A DNA stretch of 64,000 nt from Channa striata. Its lineage: Eukaryota; Chordata; Actinopteri; Anabantiformes; Channidae. The translations under genes were made by a program, and so were the position numbers. The stretch spans positions 19,168,040-19,232,039 of the forward strand of contig CM065170.1 of the NCBI GenBank assembly GCA_033026295.1. The letters run 5' to 3'. Positions 1 through 12,153 of the stretch are shown here, one piece after another (the stretch's first letter is position 1; each line of letters starts with the position of its first letter). The notes beneath the pieces are model-generated. The model was given only the letters and a program-made list of their open reading frames with translations, did no database searches and was not told the origin of the DNA.

Positions 1-5
1 TGCAG

Positions 6-134
6 ACAGTCGAACCTTTGTATGGGAGATTTCTCATTAGAGCTGACAAGATCAATACAGTTCATTTCCCCTCCGTCGGCATCTTTCTGGAAGACTCAGT
101 TCATTATTGCAAAGTGTACAACATGCAGTTGTTG
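6..134 (+). other. Unassigned exon-like segment at the left edge
   Basis: The first five bases read TGCAG, a possible splice acceptor, and a strong donor (TTG|GTAAGT) begins at 135. Between them are 129 nt, exactly 43 open codons in phase 0, including the short stretches RFLIRADKINTVHF and VGIFLEDSVHYCKVYN. The composition looks protein-like and the exon would be symmetric. I do not recognise the family, and I found no convincing continuation before the katna1 start. It could be an exon of a plus-strand neighbour whose body lies to the left, or chance. It does not match the end of LATS1, the human neighbour, as far as I can recall it. Confidence 0.35.
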
Positions 135-2465
135 GTAAGTGTGCAACCATATGAACTCTTCTGCATGATAATGATGAACACTTTCACCTGCCTGACAGTG
201 CTAAAATTGGTCCGTTAGGTGATTTTCTATAATGAAAAAAGTTGTTATTTATCAGCAGCTCTTTCCAATCTGTGCCTCTTCTCATTGTCACCCCTTATTG
301 CTACTATATTTTGTAAAGTAATGTTAATATCTTCCTAACATCTACTGCCACAATTCTGTCGCCACTCCTGACTAATCTTCCTCCACAAACTGTCTGAAAT
401 GGCAGCAGCACTGTAACTTATGCAAACCAGCGAGGTTACTTGGTTTTATTTTGAAGGTTATGAGCGGAAATCCCAACGTTTATTTTGTGAAATTTGGGGA
501 AGCGTGCGCTATCGCGGACTTCCGCGGTATCGGCTGAACTACAAACGCCGACAGCCCGCTGGTTTTTGTAGTCTTCTTTCACCAGACCCTCGTTTGAACT
601 GCCACTGCGGAAATCGTCACAGCGCTGGGAGGCTGCAGCTTCTGTTTATTAGAAAAGTTGAGTATAAATCCCCAACAAACTACTATCGGACTCATATTCA
701 TATTCCTCCGCGCGTACTTTTTTATTTTAATCTCTGTTCGTCGAGTTTGGCGATGACGTTGAGGAAACCAACGTCCCAGCTTGCAGTTCGAAGTAAAGGA
801 TGTAGTCAGCTGGGAACTTTTGGCTAATTAGTTAGTAAGTTTATCATAAGTCACAACAAATGTCGTAGCGAGTCTGTGTGTTACGTAAGTCATTGTGTTG
901 TCTCCACCAGTAGTGAAGGTGAACCAGCAGTTAGCTTCTGGTTCGTGTGGACTGCGGCGTCGCATTTGACGTTGGCCACAACGTTTGGCATCGACCTGGG
1001 CGAAGCTGAGGCTAATTAATGCAGCATAAGTCAAAGAGGTGGCGACTAGCCACAGGAAGTGGATTCTTCTTTAACCAAACACTGTCAATGTTCTGTGTGT
1101 AACGCTGCGTGTTTCTTCAGGGCCACGTCCCCTGTCTGCAAGACCAGCAGCAAAACACGGGACTCCCAAAAACACCGTGTGTGCTCGATTGAGGGATTCT
1201 CAAATGTTTTAATTTTAACTTGGGGGAAAAAGTTAACATGGTCAGAAACAGTTTTAAAGAAGTTAAAGGGTTCTCAGCTCTTTGAAGCAGCCCACGTTTC
1301 TCACTGCCTGGGCTCTATGGTGTGTGTAACACTGAGCCATTGTGCCACGTCCGGATTGTCTTTGACAGTAAAAACCAAAAGGAGAGATATCTGGGGGTCT
1401 GAGTTTTTAACTGGAGTCAATTTACTGAGCCTTACCTTGGTTACACCTGGTCCACTGTTACGGAATGAGATCAGGCTTATGGCAAAATACTCTGTGTGAC
1501 ATGAATTGATAGTGATCATTTGCAAAATGAATACAGACAAAAACAAATTGAATTCATGGTGATTTTTTGCAAGAACTGTGTGGGGTTTTTTTTTTCTCAG
1601 GATGAAATAATCCAGAACGTCTGGTGTGATGCCCTTTCAAGCTTTAAAACTGAATTTTAATGTAGCCATTATTCATTTTCAGTATTTTGGACAGTAAGAC
1701 TTGTTTCTGGATGGATGTGGCTTATGCTCTATTTAAATGCAGCAAATAAATCATAAGGCACTGCAATATAAGAAAACCATGTAATTGTTGCACTTGCACG
1801 TGTGCCTTTGTTTCTGTATTTTGAGTTGGGCTCTTTGCATAGAGCTCCCTTGTTCAGCAGTCATATAAATCTCTGTAAAAAGTCATGCAAGAGTGATAAT
1901 TGCAACTTCAATCGCAGCTTAGCAGTTGGGTTCCTTTTAAGTTGTGATGTTTATTCAAAAAATGGGTCATGGCACTTGAGCTGAGAGCATGCATGACTTG
2001 CTGTGCAAACATAAGGAACATTTTCCGTTTTTGGTTACAGATTTATGTAAGGAAACCTTCAATGAAAGCCACCAAAATTGTTCAGTCAGGGGATGCCAAT
2101 CCGCTTTGTCTTGCCCCACTCCAATCTCATCTAAAATAGTATCTGTGCACTTTAGATTAACCACATGCATCAAATCCAGGGAATTAGCTGTGGATTGGTC
2201 AGAAATAAGTAGAAAATGACCTGGACAACCCCACTGACCAGGTGGAGAACCCCTAATCTAGTTAAATTTCTTTTGATTCGACTTTTGATATTGCCTACTG
2301 TTAAAACTAGTAGTTTGGTATCTGTATTGCATGTGGTCTTAATATGTGTTGAGATGGAGTTTTGTCAATTGAGAGGTAGGGTCACTACTACAAAGACCAC
2401 CCACAGGGATAGTGATATTATTTGCAGTACCTTTGTGCCCTAACGTGTCTGTGATTTTCAAGCAG
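135..2465 (+). promoter_or_regulatory. katna1 upstream region and probable promoter
   Basis: There is no supported coding sequence here. A stretch around 460-1050 is richer in CpG than its surroundings (for example near 505-560 and 955-1010) and is the best place for the katna1 transcription start. The first coding exon has an acceptor (TTTTCAAGCAG) ending at 2465, one base before the ATG, so a non-coding first exon must lie upstream. Its donor could not be fixed. The remainder, about 1500-2450, is AT-rich and shows nothing recognisable. Confidence 0.4.
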
Positions 2466-2466
2466 A

Positions 2467-5400
2467 ATGAGTTTACGAGAACTCAGCGAGAACGTGAAAC
2501 TGGCCCGTGAGTATGCCCTGCTGGGAAACTACAGCTCCGCCAGCGTTCTGTATCATGGATTGCTGGAACAAATCAAGAAGTATGTGTACACTATGCGGGA
2601 CAGCAGTTTTCAGCAGAGGTGGCAGCAGGTGAATGCAGCATTAAGAACTAATAAGATCACATCAATTTGGAAATTTGGCATTCTTATGTTTGTGTTTGTT
2701 TCCAGCTGTGGCAAGAAATTAATGAAGAGAATCGACAAGTTCAGGATATTATGTTGACTCTGGAGAACTTTCAGCTGGATGCAACACCTGCTAAACCTGC
2801 CAAGTTTGATGATTGTGATGTAAGGCCTGTGCATGTTGAACAGAGGTATTGTAGTTTAAATTTCTCATTCATTGATCTATGTGTTGTTTTTTTTCTTCTG
2901 TTGCAACTGCACCAGTGTTTAGTTTCTCACTTATGTAGATCTCGTTTACCATTTACAGTTCCCGGATTAGTGTTCAAGGCTAGTGTTTTTCTGTAGTCAT
3001 ATGATGAAGACCTAGTTTGTTCCTACTTTGCTCTCTAGGAAAGTGGTTTTGTGAACCTTACAATGGCTCTTTGTTAGTTTTGTTTTTCATTCACATATTA
3101 GTCTTGCTGCATTAAGACTGTGTGACTAGCTTCTATGAAAAAATATATTTAAAGCCTACATTCTGAAAAGTCGTTTATTTGGTTATTAAGGTGTTTTTTT
3201 TTATATTTAAAAGTATATTAGACTTTTTTTAAGTAATTGCCTCAGTGATCTAGAATTAAGAAAAGCACAGTTTATCATGACTAAACTCATTGTTTTGTTA
3301 GAATCACAACACCTGATTGGAAGTTAATGGTCATTTTTAACAACAACATCTTCCTTACTTTCTTTTTAGGCATTCCCCCTGTCCAGTCAGACGGCCTACT
3401 AACGCTTATAAAGACAGCAAACCTCCCAACAACCGCCTGAGTGCCGCTGTCAGGGCTCAGCAGAGGCACTCGCCTCGTGGGGCTAACGGGGACAGAAGCA
3501 AACCACCCAAGGGCAAAGAGAAGAAGGAGGCAAAGGAGGCTGGTGGCAAACCAAAGGATGACAAGGTAAACGTGAACAATGCACCACCTTCTCTTTCCTT
3601 ATTTTACATTATGTACAGTACATTTAGAAAGTTTTCAGACCCCCTTCACTTTTGTTATGTTGCAGCCTAATACTGTAGTTGTTTAAATTCTTTTTTTCCT
3701 CAATATATGCTTCTTAGTCAATACCAAATAATGACAAATTGATAAAAAATGTAGAAATGTCTGTAAATTCATTACAAATAAAAAACTTAAATATCACATG
3801 TAAACAAGTATTCAGGCCGTTTGCTCACTACTTTGTTGAAACACCTCTCAAGTCTGGTTGATTGGGACTGTCTTCGACATCTCTCGACAGATATTCAACA
3901 GAGTTTAAGTCAGAACTCTGGCTGGGCCTCTTTAGAACATTCACAGTTGTCCCTAAACCACTCATGTATTGTCTTGGCTGTGTGCTTAGGATTGTCATGT
4001 AGGAAGCTCAACCTTCAGCCTAGTTTGTGGTCCTGAACACTGGGGAACAAGTTTTCGTTTCATTAAGGATATCTATTTACCTTATTCCATTCAGCTTTCT
4101 CTCAGCCCTGACCAGTCTCCCATTCCCTGCAACTAAAATACAACCCCACAGTGTGAAGTTATAAGAGTTGTAGGTTGAATTTGATGTGAAAGTGTTGAAA
4201 ATTCTCTTTTAAATTAACTGGAATAAGTAGGGGAAGCTTCATCAGTGTGGTTAACCATAGGTATGTCACTGGTGTGTAATCTGACTTTGTGTAAAAAATT
4301 ACTGGTCTGTTCAATTGGGTAACTAACTGTTCCGGTAAAATTAGTGTAGGTCAATAATGTTGATAGCAATAATATGATGTTACATTGTATTTTTTCTTTT
4401 CATTTTTTCTTTGTAAGGTTATCTTCTGTTTCAACCATTTTGACAGTTACTTCTGTATCAACCTGTTTCAACTGTTACTGAAGAAAGCATCATTAATTAA
4501 GAAACAAGCTGAAGAACCTGTTATTCACACATCTCCTGTGCTTGGCTTATGCCTTTTTCAAGTTTGGGCAGTTGATGATGAAAAAAGCCCCAGAAAACTT
4601 GACGATGCTACAACAACCATGCTTTACTATCGGGATGGTAATAGGCAGGGGATGAGTGGTTCCTTGTTTCCTCCAGGCATAACGTTTAAATCAGAAAGTC
4701 TTGTTCCTCTCAGTCAGGCGATTTTTTAACAAACCCCAAGCAGGTTTTCATGGATTTTGAATTTGAAGAGAGGCTTCCATTCAGTCAGATCAGTGGAGTG
4801 ATGGTTGTCCATGTGGAACTTTGTCTAATCTTCACAGGGGTTCTGTAAGGCTCAGTCACAATAACCATTGGGTTCTTGGTCACTTTTTTTACTAAGGCCC
4901 TTCTCCCCCAGTTGCTCAGTTTGCCTGGGTGACCATCTCTTGGAAGAGTCCTGGTTGTGCCGAACTTCTTCCATTTGAGAATAATGCAGTACTGTGGACA
5001 TTATACTTATTACTTTCCCCATATCTGTGACTGGCAATAATCCTGAGCTCTGCATGCAATTCCTTTGACCTCATGGCTTCTGCTCTCTTTTACATATATT
5101 GTCAGCTATGAGGCCTTCTATAGAGAAGTGTGCATGTCTTTCAAAATAATATCCAATGAGTTTCATTTACCACAGGTGGACTCTCTTCAAGGTTTAGAAA
5201 CATCTCCGCAACAATCAAGAGAAATAGGAGGCACCTGAGCTAAATGTGTTGTTGCTAGGGGTCTGAATACTTAGGCAAAAGTGTTATTTCAGTTTTTCCT
5301 TTTAAAAGAATTTACAGACTTCTTCATACCCATCTACATTAAGGATTATTCAGTATTCACGTGCTTATCGTGTCTTTCAGAGATTATATATTTTTTCTGT

Positions 5401-6920
5401 CTTTCAGAACAAAGCAGAAGTCCAAGAGAAAGAAGTAAAAAAATTTGACGGGACTGGATATGACAAAGACCTGGTTGAAGCTCTGGAGAGAGATATTATA
5501 TCTCAGAATCCAAATGTTAAATGGTAGGTTATTATTTTTGTAGGTCGGGCTAGACCTGCCCAAAACTGTTCCTGTTCTGGACACAGAGATTAAATAATAT
5601 ATACTTTTTATCAGTTTTGTTGTAGGAAAAGTCTAATTCACAAAACAGTTCTGACATGTTAACTACCTACCTTCGAGCCAGAAGTAGCCTGTCAAAACTG
5701 TAAGATCTGTTTTTAAAAAAAGTTTTATTTAGTTTATTGTATTAATCAAGAGTTAAACAGCATGGGCTCCTAATTTGATTAGGCTAGCAGGCTAAGCAGT
5801 TTCTAATCTTTAATCTAAGGTGCCATTAGACAAATTTGTCAATTTTTCACTCCTAGGAATCTAAACTCTAGCTATTAAGAAAACACGTGAAAACGAAATA
5901 TTAAGTTGCATATTGTTCTCAAATTGGCATGATTTCCAGCATTACAGTCTGTCTAACCTGTTTGCGTAGGGATGACATTGCAGACTTGGAAGATGCAAAA
6001 AAACTCCTGAAAGAAGCGGTCGTGTTGCCAATGTGGATGCCAGCGTTTTTCAAAGGCATAAGACGACCATGGAAGGTTCTGATTTGAGATTTTGAGATTT
6101 TAATTTATTTCTACTCTCAGATTTGTTGTCATTACATGGAAGTAATTTCTGACTTTAGGGAGTGCTTATGGTGGGACCTCCAGGCACAGGAAAAACACTT
6201 TTGGCCAAAGCAGTTGCTACTGAATGCAGAACCACGTTCTTCAACGTTTCCTCTTCTACTCTTACCTCCAAGTACAGAGGGGAGTCAGAGAAGCTAGTTC
6301 GCCTTCTTTTTGAAATGGTAAGCTCACAGCTCTTTTACGTGTTCACACTACCATGAAGGTTCCTGCAGATTAAAGGATAACTTTAGTCATTTTATAAATT
6401 AATGGTATTTTCCCCCATTAGCCATACAGACAGTAAAACCAACAATGAATTATCTTTAGTCATGTTTATTTCTTCATTCCAAAATGCTTGTTGGGAAATA
6501 CTGCCCCAAATGTTCGAAATCCCTCTGACTTTCCACGGTGATCTGAAGAAAGCTGGCAAAAGCTGAGTGCGCATGATTCAGGCCCTTTAGACAAATATTG
6601 TTTGTTTTAATTTGTTTAATTTACATTTTGGTCTCTTTCTTTGCCAGTCTATATTCAGAAAATAAGATTAAAACTACAAAATAATTGAGCATTTGTTACA
6701 TTTTAAGTACAAAAGTTGGTACAAAGTTGTTAAATAGATAAGCACAGCTATAACTGAAAAAATGTTTGGAGAGCAGTAAATGTGTGATTTTTGTGGAATA
6801 TGAAGAATCTAGATGAGATTGGTATTATTTCAGAGCCGGTAGATAAAGTCAAAAGGGACAAGGGTTTTCTGTTATACTTTTACATTTCCATGGTTTTGTC
6901 TTTTGGGGTTGTTGTTTGTT

Positions 6921-6953
<33 letters not shown>

Positions 6954-9886
6954 GTTGTTGTTTAAATTTTTACTTTTTCTGCCCCTAAATCCTCAGAAAT
7001 TATTTATTGTTTATGTACATGTTTAGCTGTGTATACCCAATAGTATACCTTTTATGGCCTGTACCTTTTCACAATAACTTGAAAATTGCGGTTTATCCAG
7101 GGCTTAGTGTGTTTGTCTCTCTTGCAGGCACGTTTTTATGCTCCCACTACAATCTTCATTGATGAAATTGACTCCATGTGCAGCCGCAGAGGAACTTCAG
7201 AGGAGCATGAAGCCAGTCGGAGGGTCAAGGCTGAATTACTCGTGCAGATGGATGGTATAATGCCATTAAGACAATCTTATACACTCTCTGACACGTCATA
7301 TTTAATTTTGTTTGTGGTTGTTGAAGCCCAGTGGCAGAGAAACTTTTGAAACTAATCAGAATTTTTTTTTTCTGCATGTCAATAAACTGCTTTAAAACTG
7401 AAGCTTTTTTTGCTGCTATGTAGGTGTTGGTGGAGCATCAGAAAATGATGACCCATCAAAGATGGTGATGGTCCTGGCTGCCACCAACTTCCCATGGGAC
7501 ATTGATGAAGCTCTGAGGAGAAGGTTGGAAAAGAGGATCTACATCCCTCTGCCTTCAAGTATGGTGTTCCTGTCTTCCTCCATACAACTTCAACATGTAG
7601 ACAATGTGTGTTTATGAAAGAGAGTTAATTTAGTCCCTCTAGGAATTTGTGATGTTGCAATGGCAACAGTTAATACAAGTAATCTGGAATTTTGCCCTGC
7701 CTTTCATTTTAAAACATTGTAAAAACCTTAAAACTTGAACCTTAAAAAATGTGCGACTTTTTTTCTTTTCTTTTTTTTTGAGAAAATCTGGCATAATAAT
7801 CAGATAGATTAGGGTGCAATAATTACAAGAACATCGGCGGAATCATGGAGGGATTTCAAAGCTGCATAATGCAGGCTCATAGTGGATTAACACACGTGGG
7901 AAGCTCTAAGTCTCTAATGACCTTCACATTCCTAACATTTTTCATCCTATAACATTTAAGTGCAGACAGCGGACGGCTTAAGCATGTTTTGTAAAGAGCT
8001 CAGGTAAATAACCTGATGCTGGAACACTGCCTGGTTTGTTGGATATTGGTTTTTGTTATGAATTCAAATCAAGTGCAGAATGAGCAAAAGCACAGAGCAC
8101 TTAAACCACTATTATTTTTGTGCAGATAGATTTGTAAAATGAGCACTGGAGCATGTTTATGATGTTTTGGCGTTTTATTTGTACATCACAATAAGTTAAG
8201 AGAGGTGCCTTTGAAAGAAGGGACAACTGACCACAGAAAAACAACACATGCTACAGTACAGGGCTATAAGGTCCTGATAGATTCAGTTAAAGAAATAGTT
8301 GTCCACAGTCTTGAGGTGCTGATCATGACAGTAACGACAATCTCTGTACCCAGAACTCTGTCTGTTCTCAGGAATAAGCTCATAGTTTAGTAGTGCATAT
8401 CCCCAAGGAAGTCTGCATCTAATGGTCAGAAAAATTATATTCTTGGTTATTCCAATCACTGCTGTTGTTCATGTTGTAGCAAAGGGGCGGGTGGAGCTGC
8501 TCAGGATCAACCTGAAGGAGCTGGAGTTGGCCAGCGATGTGGACCTGGACAAGATCGCAGAGCAGATGGAGGGTTACTCAGGAGCTGATATCACCAACGT
8601 GTGCAGGTCAGGCCATTCTTCAGAATACGCTTTTGCAAGCAGTTCAGAGACAACTAATGTACAGTTTCAAACATAAAAAGCTTTTGTCTGACAGCACTCA
8701 TTGGTTTGACCAACGTCCAGTACAGTGGGAAAGGAGGATGTTAGAATGTGTTTTGGAGCCTTTAAATAACAGCAGATTCCTAGATCATCGGTTTAAACAA
8801 TTCTGCCTACAAACAAGTTATTGGGAGGTGGACCTACTTTCCAAGCTCATGTAGAGGAGCAAAACTGTCTCACTCAATTGAGACATTGTTTCACGTGGTC
8901 AAGAACAACCCAGCTGGCACATGTCTGCCATGAGCTGGAACACCAGTGTCACTGTCTGGAGCCCAGTGAGTTACACATTGTCTTGGCCTGAAAGGCTGCC
9001 ATGCTCCAAAATCAGTAACCTTAAAGCTTGACCTAAGCATATAGCTAACCACATGGACAGAAAAAAAACCTTGAGGAAAGTTTTCACGGTCAGGTTAGGC
9101 CAAGATTAGGTTGTTGACCACAATGACCCAAAGTACGTTTCTTGGGGGAAAGGGGAACCATTCGACCTCAGGAACAATATAGCTTTTCAATAACCGAAGA
9201 TGAACTTAGAATTCTTCAGTATTACCTGACAACTTAGACACACTTGAGTGTTCCAACTGGATAACGACCCCAAACATGCATCAAAGCTGGTTGTAGAATG
9301 AATATAAATAGATGTTCCCCAAGTCCTGTACTCAACTCGATTGAAAATATGGAAATTAAGGTCTTTGCCACAAAAACTTTAATTCAGTTAAAGTTTACAT
9401 ATTCTGTCAAGAAGAGAGGTCAACGGTCTGTCCAGTTCAAAAAGAAGCTTCTTGATGGCAAGCCAAACTGTCTGCTAAAGGTGAAACTTGCATCAGGATA
9501 TTTAACCAAATGTTAGCTGTGCTTGTTTAGTGTTGCGCAGCATTTATTATTTTGATCCTGTTGTCAGAAAACCTTAAGTAAATTAAAGCCATTGCTCTTA
9601 TTAAAGTTTTCTGAAATAATTTCTTGTGGAATCGGGAAAGTATGTGATATGCCATTTGTTAAAATTTCTCTGTTGGTTATGCTGCAGGGATGCTTCTCTG
9701 ATGGCCATGAGACGAAGAATCGAGGGCCTCACGCCAGAAGAGATCCGCAACATTTCGCGGGATGAGATGCACATGCCCACTACCATGGAAGACTTTGAGT
9801 CCGCGCTGAGGAAGGTGTCGAAATCTGTGTCTGCAGCCGACCTGGAGAAGTATGAAAAGTGGATTGAAGAGTTTGGGTCTTGCTGA
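2467..9886 (+). CDS. katna1: Katanin p60 catalytic subunit A1 (microtubule-severing AAA+ ATPase)
   Basis: Ten coding exons: 2467-2628, 2706-2845, 3370-3565, 5408-5523, 5970-6075, 6159-6317, 7128-7254, 7424-7558, 8480-8606 and 9688-9886. All have GT-AG borders and all phases close, giving 488 aa (human protein 491). The N-terminal helical microtubule-interacting domain lies at about 1-75 and is followed by a Lys/Pro-rich linker. The AAA+ module starts near 230: Walker A GPPGTGKT at 246-253, Walker B TIFIDEID with D305/E306, and the second region of homology with AATNFPWDIDEALRRR carrying the arginine fingers. The C-terminal end is EKYEKWIEEFGSC. The family forms ATP-driven hexamers that sever microtubules in spindles, cilia and neurites, usually with the p80 subunit KATNB1. 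Introns 3 and 9 carry dead Tc1-like elements. The start is certain because MSLRELSENVKLAREYALLG matches the family N-terminus. Confidence 0.97.
3612..5300 (-). mobile_element. Decayed Tc1-like transposon in katna1 intron 3
   Basis: The plus strand reads as the reverse complement of a common fish Tc1-like transposase gene. The left end carries the hallmark AGTTTTCAGACCCCCTTCAC and the right end GGGTCTGAATACTTAGGC, so the ends are inverted copies. Recognisable interior blocks are at about 3815-4150 and 4600-5260, for example GGTTCTTGGTCAC and GACCTCATGGCTTCTGCTCT. The frame is broken many times, so no transposase can be made. About 445 bp near 4152-4597 does not fit the family and looks like a later nested insertion. 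The right boundary is approximate. Confidence 0.8.
6922..6963 (+). repeat. (GTT)n microsatellite
   Basis: A slightly interrupted run of GTT units in katna1 intron 6. It makes a spurious poly-valine frame with no coding meaning. Confidence 0.9.
8850..9520 (+). mobile_element. Decayed Tc1-like transposase fragment in katna1 intron 9
   Basis: Plus-strand remnant with recognisable transposase blocks. The segment from 9258 onward reads as DNDPKHASKLVV, the conserved region around the second catalytic Asp of Tc1 transposases. GGTTGTTGACCACAATGACC near 9109 is another conserved block, and a Tc1-like 3' part continues to about 9520. Stops and frameshifts are frequent. Clear inverted terminal repeats were not found, so both ends are approximate. 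It differs in sequence from the elements at 3612-5300, 15469-16293 and 50599-51445. Confidence 0.65.
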
Positions 9887-10680
9887 AAAACGGGACACGT
9901 CATCTGCATCTACATGCATTGTTACAAGTTTGAGTCTGTGGAACACTGAGCAGTGTGTTCGAGGCATTGGCTGTGTTTTTCTGAAAGAGGTGATTATCGA
10001 AGGACATATTTATTGGGTACACCGATCAGGCATAACATTATGACCAATTGACCAATTTATTGCAATCCAATACAGCAGTTCTGCCATTAAGTCTACTTTT
10101 ACAAGGTTTTAACTTTTCATTTTTTAGTTTGAAACCTCATTTGCTTTAATTAGGATGACCAAAACACTGTTCTTATAATGCACTGCAGAATTACTTTACT
10201 ACCCACTTTGACATCAATAATAAACACACAGCAGAATTTTCACATTCTTTCTGACAGTTTTAACTAAAAACAGAGAAATTACAACACTGTAAAAGTAGAA
10301 TTCATGGCAAAGCCGCTGTATTGGATTGTAATAAATTACACAGGAGGCCATAACGGTTATGCCTGATCAGTGTCCATGCACTTACAAATCCACAAACTTG
10401 TGTACACAGGACATGGTCACTGTGTAGAAAAACTGACGAAACTAAGGACAGTGTTTCCTGCAGCTGTCTTAAGTGTCATATAGTAGCATATACTTTGTAC
10501 CTTTGTGCCTGACAACGAGCAACTTCCAACCAATTGTTTTTATTTAGTTGTGTATTGTTTATGCACTTATTTTAATTGAAATTATGGAATCTGTTCTTTC
10601 ATGTATCTTGCAGATGTGACTTGTGAACATAACACTAAAAATGTGTTTTTATTATTAAAGTTAACATTCATGGATACTGT
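9887..10680 (+). other. katna1 3' untranslated region
   Basis: Follows the TGA at 9884-9886. Candidate poly(A) signals are AATAAA at 10219-10224 and 10330-10335, both inside an embedded MITE, and ATTAAA at 10654-10659 beyond it. Which one is used cannot be told from sequence. Confidence 0.55.
10018..10374. mobile_element. Foldback MITE in the katna1 3'UTR
   Basis: The left end carries CGATCAGGCATAACATTATG (from 10023) and the right end GGTTATGCCTGATCAGTG (ending 10372), near-perfect inverted copies. The pairing continues inward: AATTTATTGCAATCCAATAC at about 10055 pairs with GTATTGGATTGTAATAAATT at about 10318, and weaker pairing reaches roughly 120 nt from each end. The centre has no coding capacity. 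The structure fits a non-autonomous DNA transposon (MITE) able to fold into a long hairpin if transcribed. Confidence 0.8.
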
Positions 10681-11550
10681 CTTATACATCATTAAAATAT
10701 CATTATATTATTTTATATTTTAATTGGTTATTACACTAAAGTCAGCAGCGGAGTAGAACTCCATCCATATGTCACCAGGTTTTACTGTAGATGTTAGGCA
10801 AGGTACAGTTTTTTTGGCTGGCTTATAACCATTATGTCCTGTGCTTTTGAAAACAATACAACACAAAATCTCTGAACACACTGTAAAACTCTTTGCATGT
10901 ACATCCTTTTGAATGATTATATTCTCTGCAGTCGATTTGCATTTGGAGTTTCAGTGTCTAGTCAAAACGCTAATGGCACACAATAGACAAGATGTAATTC
11001 ATACTTGATAGTAATAAGATTTAACATGATTCTCTACTTATTGAGCCATTTTGATCCCACAAATTTTACTGTGCTCTCAATGTGTCAATGATGCAAATTG
11101 CAACAATTCAGAGCATACAGCTTTTCAAATACCAATAGATATTGATTTACACTGCTCTCACTAATGGCTTGTTTCATTCACACAACTTTATTAATATCTC
11201 TGGGGGCAATTTGTTTGTAGCAGCATGTTATACACAACAACACATAAGACAAACACAATAAAAAATATGGAGCAATAAAAGATTGAAGAAAACACATCTG
11301 CAGAGCAAATAGCACCTGTATACAATTTTGTGTGCATTAATACAAGTCTATACAATCAGCATCTGTGCATTGTTAAATCTCATATATTGGTTTTTTTTGT
11401 AATTTATCAATAGATTAATAAGTATTCCCATAAAAAATATATCTTACAGCCTCACTGATAGTGAAATGTAAAACTTTGAACTGATGCTGATCCAGTTTAC
11501 ACCATCTGATGAGGCATCCACATTCTTCTCTCCCATGAACCTTAATTTTT
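10681..11550. other. Intergenic AT-rich DNA after katna1
   Basis: About 0.87 kb with no ORF or RNA gene that I can support. One minus-strand frame is open for about 57 codons from near 11597 down to 11413; it is discussed with the exon-like segments at 11767-12153. Confidence 0.5.
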
Positions 11551-11766
11551 TTATAAAAACTCAACATCTTATATGTAGGACAACTGCTCTCTGGTGGACA
11601 AGTGTGGAAGGATTAGGATTATGGAAAAAAAAAACTTTTTTTTTACTTTAAACTGGTCCTGCCAGTTTCTACACTTTAGAGGTCTCGTGGAATTCTGAGG
11701 AATATAATTGGATTTAGCCAAATTACAAAGTCCAACGAGACCTTGAAAGAGTCTGTGTTTGCCTAC

Positions 11767-12153
11767 CATAATATCAGACTCTGCCTTCAGAGAGGCTTTC
11801 TGCTCAGTCAGTACAGTCTGAGCCTGCACAACAATCAAACAACACAAACGTGATGGTAAGGAAAGCATTTATTCAGCATTATTTTGAACCAGTTACACAG
11901 TCCAGCTGTAATTCATACAGTGTATGCCCACACATGTCTCAAATAGTAACACTTGGGCCTAATTACAGCTAAACAAAGAGCAAAGTAAATCATTTTTGCT
12001 GTTTAATTTTCAAAAACATTTGACTGCATGCCTGGTGTACTGCTCGCCTTACAGACTCATTGGTGTCATCTGCAGCAATTTGTTGGACTGACTGAAGATT
12101 CAGACTGAGATGTCTCAACTCATCATGCAATTTCCTAGTTTTAATGTATGACT
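11767..12153 (-). other. Two phase-compatible exon-like segments, unassigned
   Basis: On the minus strand a good acceptor (TTTTGTCACAG) precedes 12153. The following frame includes KLHDELRHLSLNLQSV and runs either to a TGA at 11990 or to a possible donor (TCT|GTAAGG), giving segment A at 12153-12053 (101 nt, ending in phase 0). Segment B at 11823-11767 is 57 nt, bounded by TTGTTGTGCAG and ATG|GTAGGC, and encodes AQTVLTEQKASLKAESDIM in phase 0. A and B join in frame and look helical or coiled-coil. I do not recognise the protein and could not find upstream exons. It may be the end of an unannotated gene, a decayed gene, or chance. Confidence 0.3.

Noticed and set aside
420..827. 135-codon plus-strand ORF upstream of katna1
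   Set aside because: No recognisable domain, and it lies in the GC-richer probable promoter where stop codons are rarer. The in-frame sequence does not join katna1.
4385..4729. 114-codon ORF in katna1 intron 3
   Set aside because: It spans the nested insertion and the antisense of the Tc1-like transposase; no family resemblance in this frame.
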